Below are positions 45,887-54,577 of a stretch of 64,000 bases of DNA, one piece after another; the stretch's first letter is position 1; every line of letters starts with the position of its first letter. Source of the stretch: JAEUJZ01 sp964460115 (GTDB lineage Bacteria > Myxococcota_A > Polyangia > Palsa-1104 > JAEUJZ01). The position numbers were made by a program, and so were the translations under genes. The stretch spans positions 1 through 64,000 of the forward strand of contig CAYWPR010000005.1 in NCBI GenBank assembly GCA_964460115.1, in the 5' to 3' direction. The notes beneath the pieces are model-generated. The model did no database searches and was not told the DNA's origin. It saw only the letters and a program-made list of their open reading frames with translations.

Positions 45887-46846
45887 ATGCTCATCAAGAA
45901 GCCAGAAGACATAGCCAGTTCTGAAGTGACTCCGCGCAGCGTCTATCTGAACCGGCGCAAATTTCTGCTAGGTACATCGCTGGCGGGCATTTCCGCGACG
46001 GCAGGGGTTTATTTGTTCGGCAGCCGTGCGGATTCAGCGGCGCAGACCGGCAAAAAATTGGAAGGACTGCGCAAAAGCGCGCTTTCGATTGAAGAAAAGC
46101 CAAATAGTTATAAGGAAATCACGACCTACAATAACTATTACGAATTTGGCACCGACAAAAGCGACCCCGCGGAAAACGCTGGCAGCCTGAAGACGCGGCC
46201 TTGGACGGTCAAGATCGAAGGCGAAGTGGCCAAGCCCAAAGTCATCGACATCGAAAGCATTCTGCGGCTTTCGCCCCTGGAAGAGCGAGTCTATAGGTTT
46301 CGCTGCGTGGAAGCCTGGTCCATGGTCGTGCCGTGGGTGGGATACTCTTTGCGCGAGCTTATCAAGCAAGCCCAGCCCACCGCCAAAGCCAAGTTCATCG
46401 AGTTCACAACCCTACAGGATCCGCAGCAAATGCCCGGTCAGCGCCTTTCGGTGCTGGACTGGCCCTATGTCGAAGGCTTGCGCATGGACGAAGCCATGCA
46501 TCCGCTGACGCTTTTGTGCGTTGGCCTATATGGCGAGCTTTTGCCCAATCAGAACGGTGCGCCGGTACGCATCATCATTCCCTGGAAATACGGCTTTAAA
46601 AGCATTAAATCGATTGTTCGAATGCGCTTTGTCGAAAACCAACCGCGTTCGAGCTGGGAAAAAGCCAATGCTCGCGAATACGGGTTTTACTCCAACGTCA
46701 ATCCCGAGGTCGATCACCCGCGCTGGACCCAAGCCAGCGAGCGCCGCATTGGCGAGTTTCGTCGTCGTCCGACCCTGCCTTTTAACGGCTACAAGGACCA
46801 AGTTGCCAGCATGTACGCCGGCATGGACCTGCGAAAGTTCTTTTAA
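45887..46846 (+). CDS. msrP: periplasmic methionine-sulfoxide reductase, catalytic subunit
   Basis: Molybdopterin enzyme that repairs oxidised methionine in envelope proteins. The 319 residues carry a Tat signal (NRRKFLLG, Arg23-Arg24), then the oxidoreductase molybdopterin domain with Cys140 in FRCVEAWSMVVPW binding the molybdenum, and the conserved PVRIIIPWKYGFKSIKSIV and ARREYGFY-like segment near the C-terminus. Paired directly with its membrane partner msrQ, three bases downstream. Confidence 0.96.
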   Translation: MLIKKPEDIASSEVTPRSVYLNRRKFLLGTSLAGISATAGVYLFGSRADSAAQTGKKLEGLRKSALSIEEKPNSYKEITTYNNYYEFGTDKSDPAENAGSLKTRPWTVKIEGEVAKPKVIDIESILRLSPLEERVYRFRCVEAWSMVVPWVGYSLRELIKQAQPTAKAKFIEFTTLQDPQQMPGQRLSVLDWPYVEGLRMDEAMHPLTLLCVGLYGELLPNQNGAPVRIIIPWKYGFKSIKSIVRMRFVENQPRSSWEKANAREYGFYSNVNPEVDHPRWTQASERRIGEFRRRPTLPFNGYKDQVASMYAGMDLRKFF

Positions 46847-46849
46847 GTC

Positions 46850-47458
46850 GTGCGGCCGCGCCTTCTGACTGCAATCAAAATCGGAGTGTTTGTCGCTGCG
46901 CTTTTGCCGCTTTTGCGGCTTTTGTCGCTTGGACTAGAAACGTATCGCGGTACCGGCGATGGCTTGGGGATAAATCCCATCGAAAAGCTGACGCACAGCA
47001 CCGGCCGATGGACGCTTTATCTGCTGCTTGTCACGCTGGCCCTGACGCCGCTGCGCAAGCTGACCGGGCAAAATGTTTTTGTGCGGCTGCGGCGCATGCT
47101 TGGGCTGTGGGCCTTTTTTTACGGCTGCCTTCATTTGGGCACGTATTTGTTTGATCAGTTCTTCGACTTTGCCGCCATCGGCAAAGACGTACTCAAGCGG
47201 CCGTATATTACCGTCGGAACGCTGGCGTTTTTGCTGATGGTGCCGCTGGCCGTCACCTCGACCACTGCGATGATTCGGTGGCTCGGCCGGCGCTGGCAGA
47301 CGCTGCACCGACTGATCTATGCCATTGCCGTCTTGGGCGTCATCCATTTCGCTTGGCTGGTCAAAGGTCGCGCGCTTGTTCGTCAGCCCGGACTGCTTGG
47401 CGCAATTTTGACCATTCTGCTGCTGTTTCGTCTGGTTTTTTGGATTCGGCGTCGCTAG
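46850..47458 (+). CDS. msrQ: heme-binding membrane subunit MsrQ
   Basis: Six-helix quinol-oxidising cytochrome b-like partner of MsrP. The 202 residues give about six hydrophobic helices with histidines at TGRWTLYL-preceding LTHSTG, GCLHLGTYL, LHRLIYA and GVIHFAWL, which are the heme ligand positions expected, and the RRMLGLWAFFYGCLHL signature. The start is GTG 46850, three bases after the msrP stop, so coupling is likely. It ends three bases before accC on the opposite strand. Confidence 0.94.
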   Translation: MRPRLLTAIKIGVFVAALLPLLRLLSLGLETYRGTGDGLGINPIEKLTHSTGRWTLYLLLVTLALTPLRKLTGQNVFVRLRRMLGLWAFFYGCLHLGTYLFDQFFDFAAIGKDVLKRPYITVGTLAFLLMVPLAVTSTTAMIRWLGRRWQTLHRLIYAIAVLGVIHFAWLVKGRALVRQPGLLGAILTILLLFRLVFWIRRR

Positions 47459-47461
47459 CAA

Positions 47462-48877
47462 TCACACGAGTTTTGTGGATGGCGAAATCGGCTCGTGGCT
47501 TTTGCTCGACGCGGCATTTTGCGCCGGCAAAAAGCGCTCGATAAAATGCGTATCCAGACGAGCTTGTAGAAAGTCTTCGTGCTCGACCAGCCGGCGATAC
47601 ACGTCAAGGTTTGTGCGAATGCCTTCAATGACGCATTCATGCAGCGCCCGTCGCAGCCGAGAAATGGCCGAAGGCCGATCTTCGGCATAAACGATCAGTT
47701 TGGCCAAAAGCGCATCGTAATGCGGCGGCACGACGTAACCCTGGTAGATATGCGTGTCGACGCGAACGCCCAAGCCCCCCGGCAGGTGCAGCGCGGTGAT
47801 GCGTCCGGCGCTTGGCAAAAAGCTCACCGGATCTTCGGCGTTGATGCGAACCTCGATGCTGTGACCGCTCGTCTCCCTGTGCGCTTGCAGCCAGGATTCG
47901 CGCAGCGGTTCGTCCATGGCGATGCGAATCTGCTCGCGCACTAGATCCACTCCGCTGACCATCTCGGTGACGGTGTGCTCGACCTGAATGCGCGGATTCA
48001 TTTCCATAAAATAAAACTGCGCTTCGCCCGCGGTGCTGCGCTGAAACAAAAACTCTAGCGTGCCGACGCTGCGATAACCGATGGCGCGTACGGCCTGGGT
48101 GACACGCTCAAGGAGCTGCGCTCGCTCCACCGGAAGTAGCGCCGGCGCCGGAGCTTCTTCGACCAGCTTTTGATGGCGGCGCTGAATCGAACACTCGCGC
48201 TCGCCGAGCGCAATCAGGTTCTTGCCGTCGCCGATCACTTGTACTTCGATGTGCCGCGGTGCTTCCAAATAGCGCTCTAAAAAAACACTGCCATTGCCAA
48301 AGCTGGCCTCGGCTTCGGCGCGCGCCAGCTTGAGTTTTTCGCCGAGCCGGCTGCGCTCGAAAACGATCTTCATGCCGCGCCCGCCGCCCCCGGCGCTGGC
48401 TTTGAGGATGATCGGAAGGCCGATTTCGGCAACCGCGCACTGGGCCTCTTGTTCGCTGCGCAAAATGCCGGTGCCGGGCAGAATCGGCAAGCCGTGCGCC
48501 GCCATCAGAGTACGCGCTGCGATTTTGTCGCCAAGCCGGCGCATCTGTTTGGAATGCGGTCCGATGAAGGTCAGATTGGCGCGTTCACAGATTTGCGCGA
48601 ACTCGGCGTTTTCCGCCAAAAAACCGTAGCCCGGATGCACCGCGTCGGCGCCGGTGATCTCGGCAGCGCTCAGGATCGCCGGAATGTGCAAATAGGACTT
48701 GCTCGCGGCCGGCGGACCGATGCACACGCTTTCATCTGCAAATTTGACGTGCAGAGAGCCTTCATCGGCGGTCGAGTGCACAGAAACGGTGCCGATGCCA
48801 AGTTCGCGCGCCGCGCGGATGACGCGCAAAGCGATTTCACCTCGATTGGCGATCAAAATCTTCTTGATGCGCGGCAT
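47462..48877 (-). CDS. accC: biotin carboxylase subunit of acetyl-CoA carboxylase
   Basis: ATP-grasp enzyme that carboxylates biotin on AccB. The 471 residues include ILIANRGEIALRVIRAARELGI, the KASAGGGGRGMKIV ATP loop, the KYLEAPRHIEVQV-type LERYLEAPRHIEVQV segment, EMNPRIQVEHTVTEMVSGVDLV and the C-terminal INAEDP...SAGRIT. Encoded four bases after accB, so accBC is a coupled pair initiating fatty-acid synthesis. Tail a little longer than in E. coli. Confidence 0.97.
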   Translation of the reverse strand: MPRIKKILIANRGEIALRVIRAARELGIGTVSVHSTADEGSLHVKFADESVCIGPPAASKSYLHIPAILSAAEITGADAVHPGYGFLAENAEFAQICERANLTFIGPHSKQMRRLGDKIAARTLMAAHGLPILPGTGILRSEQEAQCAVAEIGLPIILKASAGGGGRGMKIVFERSRLGEKLKLARAEAEASFGNGSVFLERYLEAPRHIEVQVIGDGKNLIALGERECSIQRRHQKLVEEAPAPALLPVERAQLLERVTQAVRAIGYRSVGTLEFLFQRSTAGEAQFYFMEMNPRIQVEHTVTEMVSGVDLVREQIRIAMDEPLRESWLQAHRETSGHSIEVRINAEDPVSFLPSAGRITALHLPGGLGVRVDTHIYQGYVVPPHYDALLAKLIVYAEDRPSAISRLRRALHECVIEGIRTNLDVYRRLVEHEDFLQARLDTHFIERFLPAQNAASSKSHEPISPSTKLV

Positions 48878-48881
48878 GTCT

Positions 48882-49496
48882 TTAAACGCGCTGAATGTGA
48901 AACAGCGGCTGATTGTACTCGACAGGATGGCCGTCTTTGGCCAGGCAGGCCACGACCACGCCGTCCGCCTCGGATTCCAGCTCGTTCATCAGCTTCATGG
49001 CTTCGATAATGCACAGCACCTGGCCTTTGCTGATGCGCTGGCCCAAGCTGACAAATGCGGGCCCATCGGGGCTAGAACCGCGATAAAAAGTGCCGACGAG
49101 CGGAGCGTTTACGACATAAACATCCGAGGCCAAAAGCGGGCGCGCCGCTTGCCCGGCTTGGCTTGCCTGCCCGGCTTGGCCTACTTGCCCGGTTTGGACG
49201 ACGCTGGGTGTGTCGTCTGTCTTGGGTTCAGGCGCGCTGCTCGGCGGCGCCGCCGCTTCTTTTGTGGACGGTAGCGGCCCGATCGCTGGCATTTTGGCGA
49301 TCAGCGTGGCCCCCTGCACTTTGCGCTTGAGCCGCAGCCGCTCGCCAGATCTGCGAACGAGTTCTACCTCGCCAAGGTCAAACTCTTTCATCACCTGGGC
49401 CAAAGCCCGCCATTCGTCTATATCGATGCGCGGCTCAGCCTGGCGTTCCGGCGGCTTTTTACCAGACGTTCTACCCGGTCGCTTGCCAGAAGTCAT
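48882..49496 (-). CDS. accB: biotin carboxyl carrier protein
   Basis: A 204-residue carrier with an N-terminal helical domain (LAQVMKEFDLGEVELVR), a long flexible linker and a C-terminal biotinyl domain carrying EAMKLMN with the biotinylated Lys168. The linker is built of GQA/GQV triplets (QTGQVGQAGQASQAGQ), encoded by a short tandem DNA repeat, so its length may vary. Longer than the E. coli protein mainly because of this linker. Gives its start at ATG 49496; no strong Shine-Dalgarno. Confidence 0.95.
   Translation of the reverse strand: MTSGKRPGRTSGKKPPERQAEPRIDIDEWRALAQVMKEFDLGEVELVRRSGERLRLKRKVQGATLIAKMPAIGPLPSTKEAAAPPSSAPEPKTDDTPSVVQTGQVGQAGQASQAGQAARPLLASDVYVVNAPLVGTFYRGSSPDGPAFVSLGQRISKGQVLCIIEAMKLMNELESEADGVVVACLAKDGHPVEYNQPLFHIQRV
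49149..49196 (-). repeat. imperfect tandem repeat in the accB linker
   Basis: Units of the type GCCCGGCTTG recur on the plus strand, alternating with CCT and TGG variants, encoding (GQA)n-like triplets. Such repeats can change copy number without shifting the frame when the unit is a multiple of three. Confidence 0.6.
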
Positions 49497-49564
49497 AAAA
49501 ATCTTGCACTGACCATGCCAGAAGCTCTGCTCTCAATCAAGGGACATGCATGATTGGGAATCTG

Positions 49565-49593
49565 TTGACACCACATGAGCTTTGGCCAACACT
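49565..49593 (+). promoter_or_regulatory. weak promoter candidate for rpsO
   Basis: TTGACA (49565-49570), 17-base spacer and AACACT (49588-49593), which matches the -10 consensus at three of six positions. It precedes rpsO by about 30 bases. Confidence 0.35.
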
Positions 49594-49622
49594 ACCGCCA
49601 AAAATTAAGGATCTAAAACACA

Positions 49623-49892
49623 ATGAGTCTCGCGACCCAGCGGAAAAAAGATGTAGTCAGCAAGTTCTCGCGCCACCCTCAGGATACCGGCTCCGCCGAG
49701 GTGCAGATCGCGCTACTGACCGAACGCATCACCTATTTGACCGAGCACTTTAAGACCCACGTCAAGGATCACCACTCGCGGCGGGGATTGCTCAAGCTGG
49801 TTGGTCAAAGAAGGCGGATGCTTGACTACCTACGCAGCAAGAGCGAAGAGCGGTACCGCCGTCTGATCGACAGCCTCGGCATTCGCAAGTAA
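49623..49892 (+). CDS. rpsO: 30S ribosomal protein S15
   Basis: An 89-residue ribosomal protein: MSLATQRKKDVVSKFSRHPQDTGSAEVQIALLTERI and the DHHSRRGLLKLVGQRRRMLDYL rRNA-binding signature. In the common rpsO-pnp order. AAGGA is about eleven bases upstream of the ATG. The 106 bases to pnp hold a small hairpin (49964-49981). Confidence 0.98.
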   Translation: MSLATQRKKDVVSKFSRHPQDTGSAEVQIALLTERITYLTEHFKTHVKDHHSRRGLLKLVGQRRRMLDYLRSKSEERYRRLIDSLGIRK

Positions 49893-49963
49893 TTACCGCC
49901 TGAAAAGACAAGGCTCGCTCAGAAACGCGACGCGCTTTTGAGCGGGCACGCTCGAGATCTGCT

Positions 49964-49981
49964 CTGTCGCCATCGCGACAG
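49964..49981 (+). promoter_or_regulatory. hairpin in the pnp leader
   Basis: CTGTCGC (49964-49970) and GCGACAG (49975-49981) form a 7-bp stem around the loop CATC, 17 bases before the pnp ATG. In E. coli the pnp leader is cleaved by RNase III at a hairpin and autoregulated by PNPase; a comparable role here is only inferred. Confidence 0.4.
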
Positions 49982-49998
49982 CCCAACAGGGAGCTTCC

Positions 49999-52140
49999 AT
50001 GTACGTTAAAGAATCAGTCATGCTCGGCAGCAAAGAGCTGTCGATCGAGACCGGCAAAATGGCCAAACAGGCCGACGGAGCCGTGCTTGTACGCTATGGC
50101 GACAGCGTCGTCCTGGTGACGGCCGTTTCCGCCAAGTCGCCGCGCGACGGCGTCGATTTTCTACCGCTGACCTGCGAATACATCGAAAAGACCTACGGCG
50201 GCGGCAAAATCCCCGGGGGCTACTTCAAGCGCGAAGGCCGCCCGACGGAGGCCGAAGTTCTGGTATCGCGTCTTATCGATCGTCCGTGCCGCCCGCTTTT
50301 TCCCAAGGGATATCGGTTCGAGACGCAAATCATCGCCATGTCGCTGTCCTTTGACCGCGAAAACCCCACCGACGTACTGGCGATGACCGGCGCTGCAGCG
50401 TCGCTGCATTTGTCGAGCATTCCCTGGGAAGGGCCCTACGTTGGGGTGCGCGTGGGCCGTATTGGCGGCCAGTTCGTCGTCAATCCAACTTTTGCCGAGC
50501 GCGAACAATCCGAGCTCGACTTTGTCGTCGCATGCAGCCGCGATGCCATCGTCATGGTGGAAGGCGGCTCCGATCAGATCAGCGAAGAGCTGGCCGTCGA
50601 TGCGCTGTTTTTCGCCCATCAGGCGGCGCAGCCGGTGCTGGATCTGCTTGAAAAGCTGCGAGCCGCCGTGGGCCAGCCCAAGCGCGAATTCGTGCCTCCG
50701 CCCAAAGATGAAGTGCTGCACAAAAAGGTCGCGGAACTCGGGCGTGAAAAAATGCGCGCCGCCGTCACCGTGCGCGAAAAGCACAAGCGCCATGATGAAG
50801 AAGCGCGCGTCGAGAAAGAAATCATCGCCGAACTGACCGGCAGCGAGGCGGCTCAAGGCCCCTACTTTGGTCGCAACAAAGACGTTGGCGAAGCCGTACA
50901 CAGCCTGCACAAAAAGGTCGTTCGCGACATGGTGCTTGGCGAACAAGTGCGTATCGATGGGCGCAAGACCACCGATATACGCATGATCACCTGCGAAGTG
51001 GGACTACTGCCGCGCGTGCACGGCTCGGCGCTTTTTACTCGCGGCGAAACGCAGGCCCTAGTGGTCACCACGCTTGGCACATCGGCCGACGAGCAGCGCA
51101 TTGATTCGCTGATGGGCGATGTCACCAAGCGCTTCATGCTGCACTATAACTTCCCGCCGTTTTCGACCGGCGAAGCCAAGATGATGCGCTCGCAATCGCG
51201 GCGCGAAGTCGGACACGGCAACTTGGCTGAACGCGCGCTTTTGCGCGTAATGCCCAAGGAAAGCGAATTTCCCTACGTGGTGCGCCTAGTCTCCGAGATT
51301 CTCGAGAGCAACGGTAGCTCTTCGATGGCCTCGGTATGCGGCGGCAGCTTGGCATTGATGGACGCCGGCGTGCCGATCGCCGCGCCGGTCTCGGGCATTG
51401 CCATGGGCCTGATCTTTGAAAAAGGCGAAACCGCCGGTAGCGATCGCGTCGCCATCCTCAGCGATATCCTTGGAGATGAAGATCACCTAGGCGACATGGA
51501 CTTTAAGGTCTGCGGCACGCGCAAGGGCATCACCAGCGTGCAGATGGACATCAAGATTCAAGGCTTGTCGCGCGATCTCTTGTCGCGCGCTTTGCGGCAG
51601 GCCCGCGACGGGCGGCTGTACATTCTTGATAAGATGGCCCAGACGCTGCCGGCGCATAACAAGGATCTGTCGCGTTTCGCGCCGCGCATCTATACCTTAA
51701 ACGTCAAGCCCGACCGCATTCGCGACATCATCGGCCCGGGCGGCAAGATGATTCGCGCGATCATCGAGCAGACTGGCGTCGCCATCGATGTGCAGGACAG
51801 TGGCATCGTTTCTATCGCTTCGCCCGACGGCCCGTCCGCGCAAAAAGCCATCGACATCATCAAAGGCCTTACCGCCGAGCCCGAAGTCGGCGCCTTTTAC
51901 CAGGGCGTGGTCCGCCGCATTGTTGATTTCGGCGCTTTTGTGGAAATTCTGCCGGGTACCGATGGTCTGGTCCACGTGACTGAACTCGACAGCGCGTACG
52001 TCAAGCAAGTCAGCGATGTGCTGAAAGAAGGCGACGAGGTGCTGGTCAAGGTCATCGGCATCGATCGTGCTGGCAAGATTCGTCTGTCGAGAAAAGAAGC
52101 ACTCGGACAAAAGCCAGACGTGATCCATAATCTTCGCTAG
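49999..52140 (+). CDS. pnp: polyribonucleotide nucleotidyltransferase (PNPase)
   Basis: Phosphorolytic 3'-to-5' exonuclease of mRNA decay. The 713 residues contain two RNase PH-like domains (the second with FTRGETQALVVTTLG and GEAKMMRSQSRREVGHG), an all-alpha linker, a KH domain (PDRIRDIIGPGGKMIRAIIEQTG, about 570-615) and an S1 domain (GVVRRIVDFGAFVEILPGTDGLVH, about 636-690). All motifs are intact. The ATG at 49999 has GGGAG upstream. Downstream of rpsO as in most bacteria. Confidence 0.98.
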   Translation: MYVKESVMLGSKELSIETGKMAKQADGAVLVRYGDSVVLVTAVSAKSPRDGVDFLPLTCEYIEKTYGGGKIPGGYFKREGRPTEAEVLVSRLIDRPCRPLFPKGYRFETQIIAMSLSFDRENPTDVLAMTGAAASLHLSSIPWEGPYVGVRVGRIGGQFVVNPTFAEREQSELDFVVACSRDAIVMVEGGSDQISEELAVDALFFAHQAAQPVLDLLEKLRAAVGQPKREFVPPPKDEVLHKKVAELGREKMRAAVTVREKHKRHDEEARVEKEIIAELTGSEAAQGPYFGRNKDVGEAVHSLHKKVVRDMVLGEQVRIDGRKTTDIRMITCEVGLLPRVHGSALFTRGETQALVVTTLGTSADEQRIDSLMGDVTKRFMLHYNFPPFSTGEAKMMRSQSRREVGHGNLAERALLRVMPKESEFPYVVRLVSEILESNGSSSMASVCGGSLALMDAGVPIAAPVSGIAMGLIFEKGETAGSDRVAILSDILGDEDHLGDMDFKVCGTRKGITSVQMDIKIQGLSRDLLSRALRQARDGRLYILDKMAQTLPAHNKDLSRFAPRIYTLNVKPDRIRDIIGPGGKMIRAIIEQTGVAIDVQDSGIVSIASPDGPSAQKAIDIIKGLTAEPEVGAFYQGVVRRIVDFGAFVEILPGTDGLVHVTELDSAYVKQVSDVLKEGDEVLVKVIGIDRAGKIRLSRKEALGQKPDVIHNLR

Positions 52141-52141
52141 T

Positions 52142-52705
52142 TTGTCGATCGCAGCATCTCAATCAAACCTTGGGGCAAGCCATTCGCAAAGTGGCGCCAG
52201 CAGTTCGGCTGGCCATGCCCCAGTCGTCCTGTGCCGGCGCTTGCGCAAAACGGCCGTGCTACCCGCCTATCAAACGGCGGGTGCCGCGGGGATGGATCTT
52301 TGCGCCTGCTTGGCAGACGAATTCGAAGCTGGCAAAGACGGCGCGGAATCGGCGATTAGCCTGGCCCCGCTCATGCGGGTGCTGATCCCTACCGGCCTCT
52401 CCTTGGCCATTCCGGCAGGGTATGAGGGGCAGATTCGTCCGCGATCCGGCTGGGCGCTAAAGCACGGCATTACCGTGCTGAACGCCCCCGGCACCATTGA
52501 CAGCGACTACCGCGGCGAAGTCCAAATTCTGCTTGTCAATCTGGGGCAAGCGCCGGTGACGATAAAGTCCGGCGAGCGCATTGCCCAGTTGGTCATCGCT
52601 CCAGTCACCTCGGCGCAGATTCACGAGGTCGAAGTGCTGGACGATACGGCTCGCGGCGCCGGGGGCTTTGGCCATACCGGCCGCGGACAGCCGAAGGGGG
52701 GATGA
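52142..52705 (+). CDS. dut: dUTP diphosphatase
   Basis: Homotrimeric dUTPase that removes dUTP and supplies dUMP. The 187 residues show the five dUTPase motifs: AGMDLCA, PRSGWALKHGI, NAPGTIDSDYRGEVQILLVN, RIAQLVIAP and RGAGGFGHTG. About 30 residues at the N-terminus are additional Ser/Ala/Gln-rich sequence. The only in-frame start that retains the fold is TTG 52142, one base after the pnp stop; no Shine-Dalgarno is apparent. The stop overlaps the ribosome-binding region of the next gene. Confidence 0.94.
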   Translation: MSIAASQSNLGASHSQSGASSSAGHAPVVLCRRLRKTAVLPAYQTAGAAGMDLCACLADEFEAGKDGAESAISLAPLMRVLIPTGLSLAIPAGYEGQIRPRSGWALKHGITVLNAPGTIDSDYRGEVQILLVNLGQAPVTIKSGERIAQLVIAPVTSAQIHEVEVLDDTARGAGGFGHTGRGQPKGG

Positions 52706-52706
52706 G

Positions 52707-54554
52707 GTGGCGGCGGCTCCGACCTTTCGTCGCGGTGATGTGATTGCCCGGCGCTATCAAGTGGTCACCAAAAGCGGGGAAACCTCGCTGTGGATCGGCT
52801 ACCACGGCTTTGACAAAAACAACCAGACGAGCACCGAACAAAAAGGCATTCCCGAGCCTGACGTAATCATCAAAGTGGTTCGGCCCGAGCTTTTGATCGA
52901 AAGCGCAGCGCGCAGCCACCTGTCTCGCGAGCTGCAGCGCGTCAAAGGCCTGCAGCACCCCGGCATGCCGCGCCTTATCGACGTGCAGCCCCTGGATGAA
53001 ATGAACACCGTGGCCCTTATTGAGCCCATTCAATCGGGCCTCAGCCAGGGCGTGCTTTTGCGCCGAATGGTGACATTTCGCAAAAATGAGGGCTTTCCCC
53101 TGGCCGAGGTGCGTCAGATCAGCGCCCAGTTGGCCTCAGCGCTAAGCTATGTCCACGGCCAGATGATGTGCCACGGCGACTTGCGTTTGGAGTCGGTCAT
53201 TCTGCGGCCCGACGGCGCCAAGCTGTGCGATATAGGGCTTGGTGCGGCACTGCCGCGCGGCCCTTATCTTGATGCCGTGAAAAAAGCCGGCGAGGCCGAA
53301 TTGCTGGCTCCTGAAGTGCGCGCTGGCAAGCAACCAGATCCGCGGTCCGATGTGTTCGGGCTGGCATCGCTCTATCGCCATTTGATTTCGCTTGGCCAGC
53401 CAGCCGCCTGGGATGCTTTTTTGGCCGAGAAGCCGGCCATGGGCACGGTCCTTGTGCGCGGCATGGCCGACGAACCCGGGCAGCGTTATTCATCGATTGA
53501 AGCGCTCATCGCCGATGTCGAGGCCGTGGCCTTGACCGGGGCACCGATTCGCAAACGCCTGGCCCAAACTCCGCTGGCCATGGCCGTCGCCGCCGGTCGC
53601 CTTCCGGCTGAGGAGCTCAGCCGGCCCGTCGAAGAAATATTGCCCGAAAGCGGTCGTTCCCGCCGCAATAGCGGCAGCTACGATTCGGTGCTGGCGCCGC
53701 TGGCCAGTGGTGCCTCGACCAAGTCCGGCCTGAGCAGCAGCCAGTCAAGCACCCGCAGCGCCCGCGCGACGGCAAATGGCGATTCGGCCTCTAGCAAATC
53801 AAAAAGCGACACGGCCACCACCAGCAGCCCGCGCAATGAACCGATTCCGCCCTCGGCGATCTCCAAAAGCAATCGCATCACCCTGCCCGGACGCAGCAAG
53901 CTCGTCACCGCCGACTCCATCGAGTCGCTGATGCCCATGGGGCGCAGCCCCACCACCGCCAAAGACGCGACTTCCGACGCGGCAGCATCTGGCGATGGTC
54001 ATGTGCGCGCGGTTGCCGCCAGTCAGGCCGACGCCACAGTGCCCATTCGCAGCCGCCGTTCTGATTCGGCTTTGGCGACGACCATGCGCGGCAGCGCAAT
54101 GACCAAAGCGGCGGCGCGCGATGGGTCGGCTGAGCCTGTGCGTGCAAGCAGCACGGCAACCCGTCGCGAGCCTTCAAGTGCCGATGCCCTGTCCACCGAT
54201 CCGAACGCATCTGGAGAGCTGTCCGGGCTGCGCAGTCGTCCACCTTCTAGCGATAGCGAACGGATTTCAGAAAACGCGTCGCGCATCGCGCTAAGCTCCA
54301 AGCACTCTCCGGGCTCGCGCACTTCGCCAATGCCCAGTGGCAGCTCGCCGCGCTCGGAGCGATCGCTCAGCCAACCGATCGTTCCGCCGCATATGGTCAT
54401 GGCCAGCCGCTTTGCACTGCTAGGCGCACTGATTCTGGCCGCTTTGGTCGGCGCTTTGATCGCGGTCGTCGTCATTTTGATGTTACGTCCCGCATCGGCG
54501 CCGGCACCCGCACCTTCGGTTTTGCCGGGCGCGGTTTCTTCGTCTGGTCGCTGA
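52707..54554 (+). CDS. degenerate Ser/Thr kinase (pseudokinase) with Ser-rich tail and membrane helix
   Basis: A 615-residue protein with a kinase-like domain (about 1-300) in which several catalytic residues are changed: the glycine loop is missing (RRYQVVTKSGETSLW), the Lys of DVIIKVV is kept, the catalytic loop is HGDLRLES (His156, Asp158, but Asn replaced by Glu/Ser), and DFG is DIG (Asp175). Activity is therefore doubtful, or unconventional. Residues about 310-570 are Ser/Thr/Arg-rich and disordered, followed by one membrane helix (FALLGALILAALVGALIAVVVILML) and a short Pro-rich end. Starts at GTG 52707, close after a purine-rich site, one base past the dut stop. Confidence 0.85.
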   Translation: MAAAPTFRRGDVIARRYQVVTKSGETSLWIGYHGFDKNNQTSTEQKGIPEPDVIIKVVRPELLIESAARSHLSRELQRVKGLQHPGMPRLIDVQPLDEMNTVALIEPIQSGLSQGVLLRRMVTFRKNEGFPLAEVRQISAQLASALSYVHGQMMCHGDLRLESVILRPDGAKLCDIGLGAALPRGPYLDAVKKAGEAELLAPEVRAGKQPDPRSDVFGLASLYRHLISLGQPAAWDAFLAEKPAMGTVLVRGMADEPGQRYSSIEALIADVEAVALTGAPIRKRLAQTPLAMAVAAGRLPAEELSRPVEEILPESGRSRRNSGSYDSVLAPLASGASTKSGLSSSQSSTRSARATANGDSASSKSKSDTATTSSPRNEPIPPSAISKSNRITLPGRSKLVTADSIESLMPMGRSPTTAKDATSDAAASGDGHVRAVAASQADATVPIRSRRSDSALATTMRGSAMTKAAARDGSAEPVRASSTATRREPSSADALSTDPNASGELSGLRSRPPSSDSERISENASRIALSSKHSPGSRTSPMPSGSSPRSERSLSQPIVPPHMVMASRFALLGALILAALVGALIAVVVILMLRPASAPAPAPSVLPGAVSSSGR

Positions 54555-54577
54555 CGCGGCCCATCGGAATCAAACGC

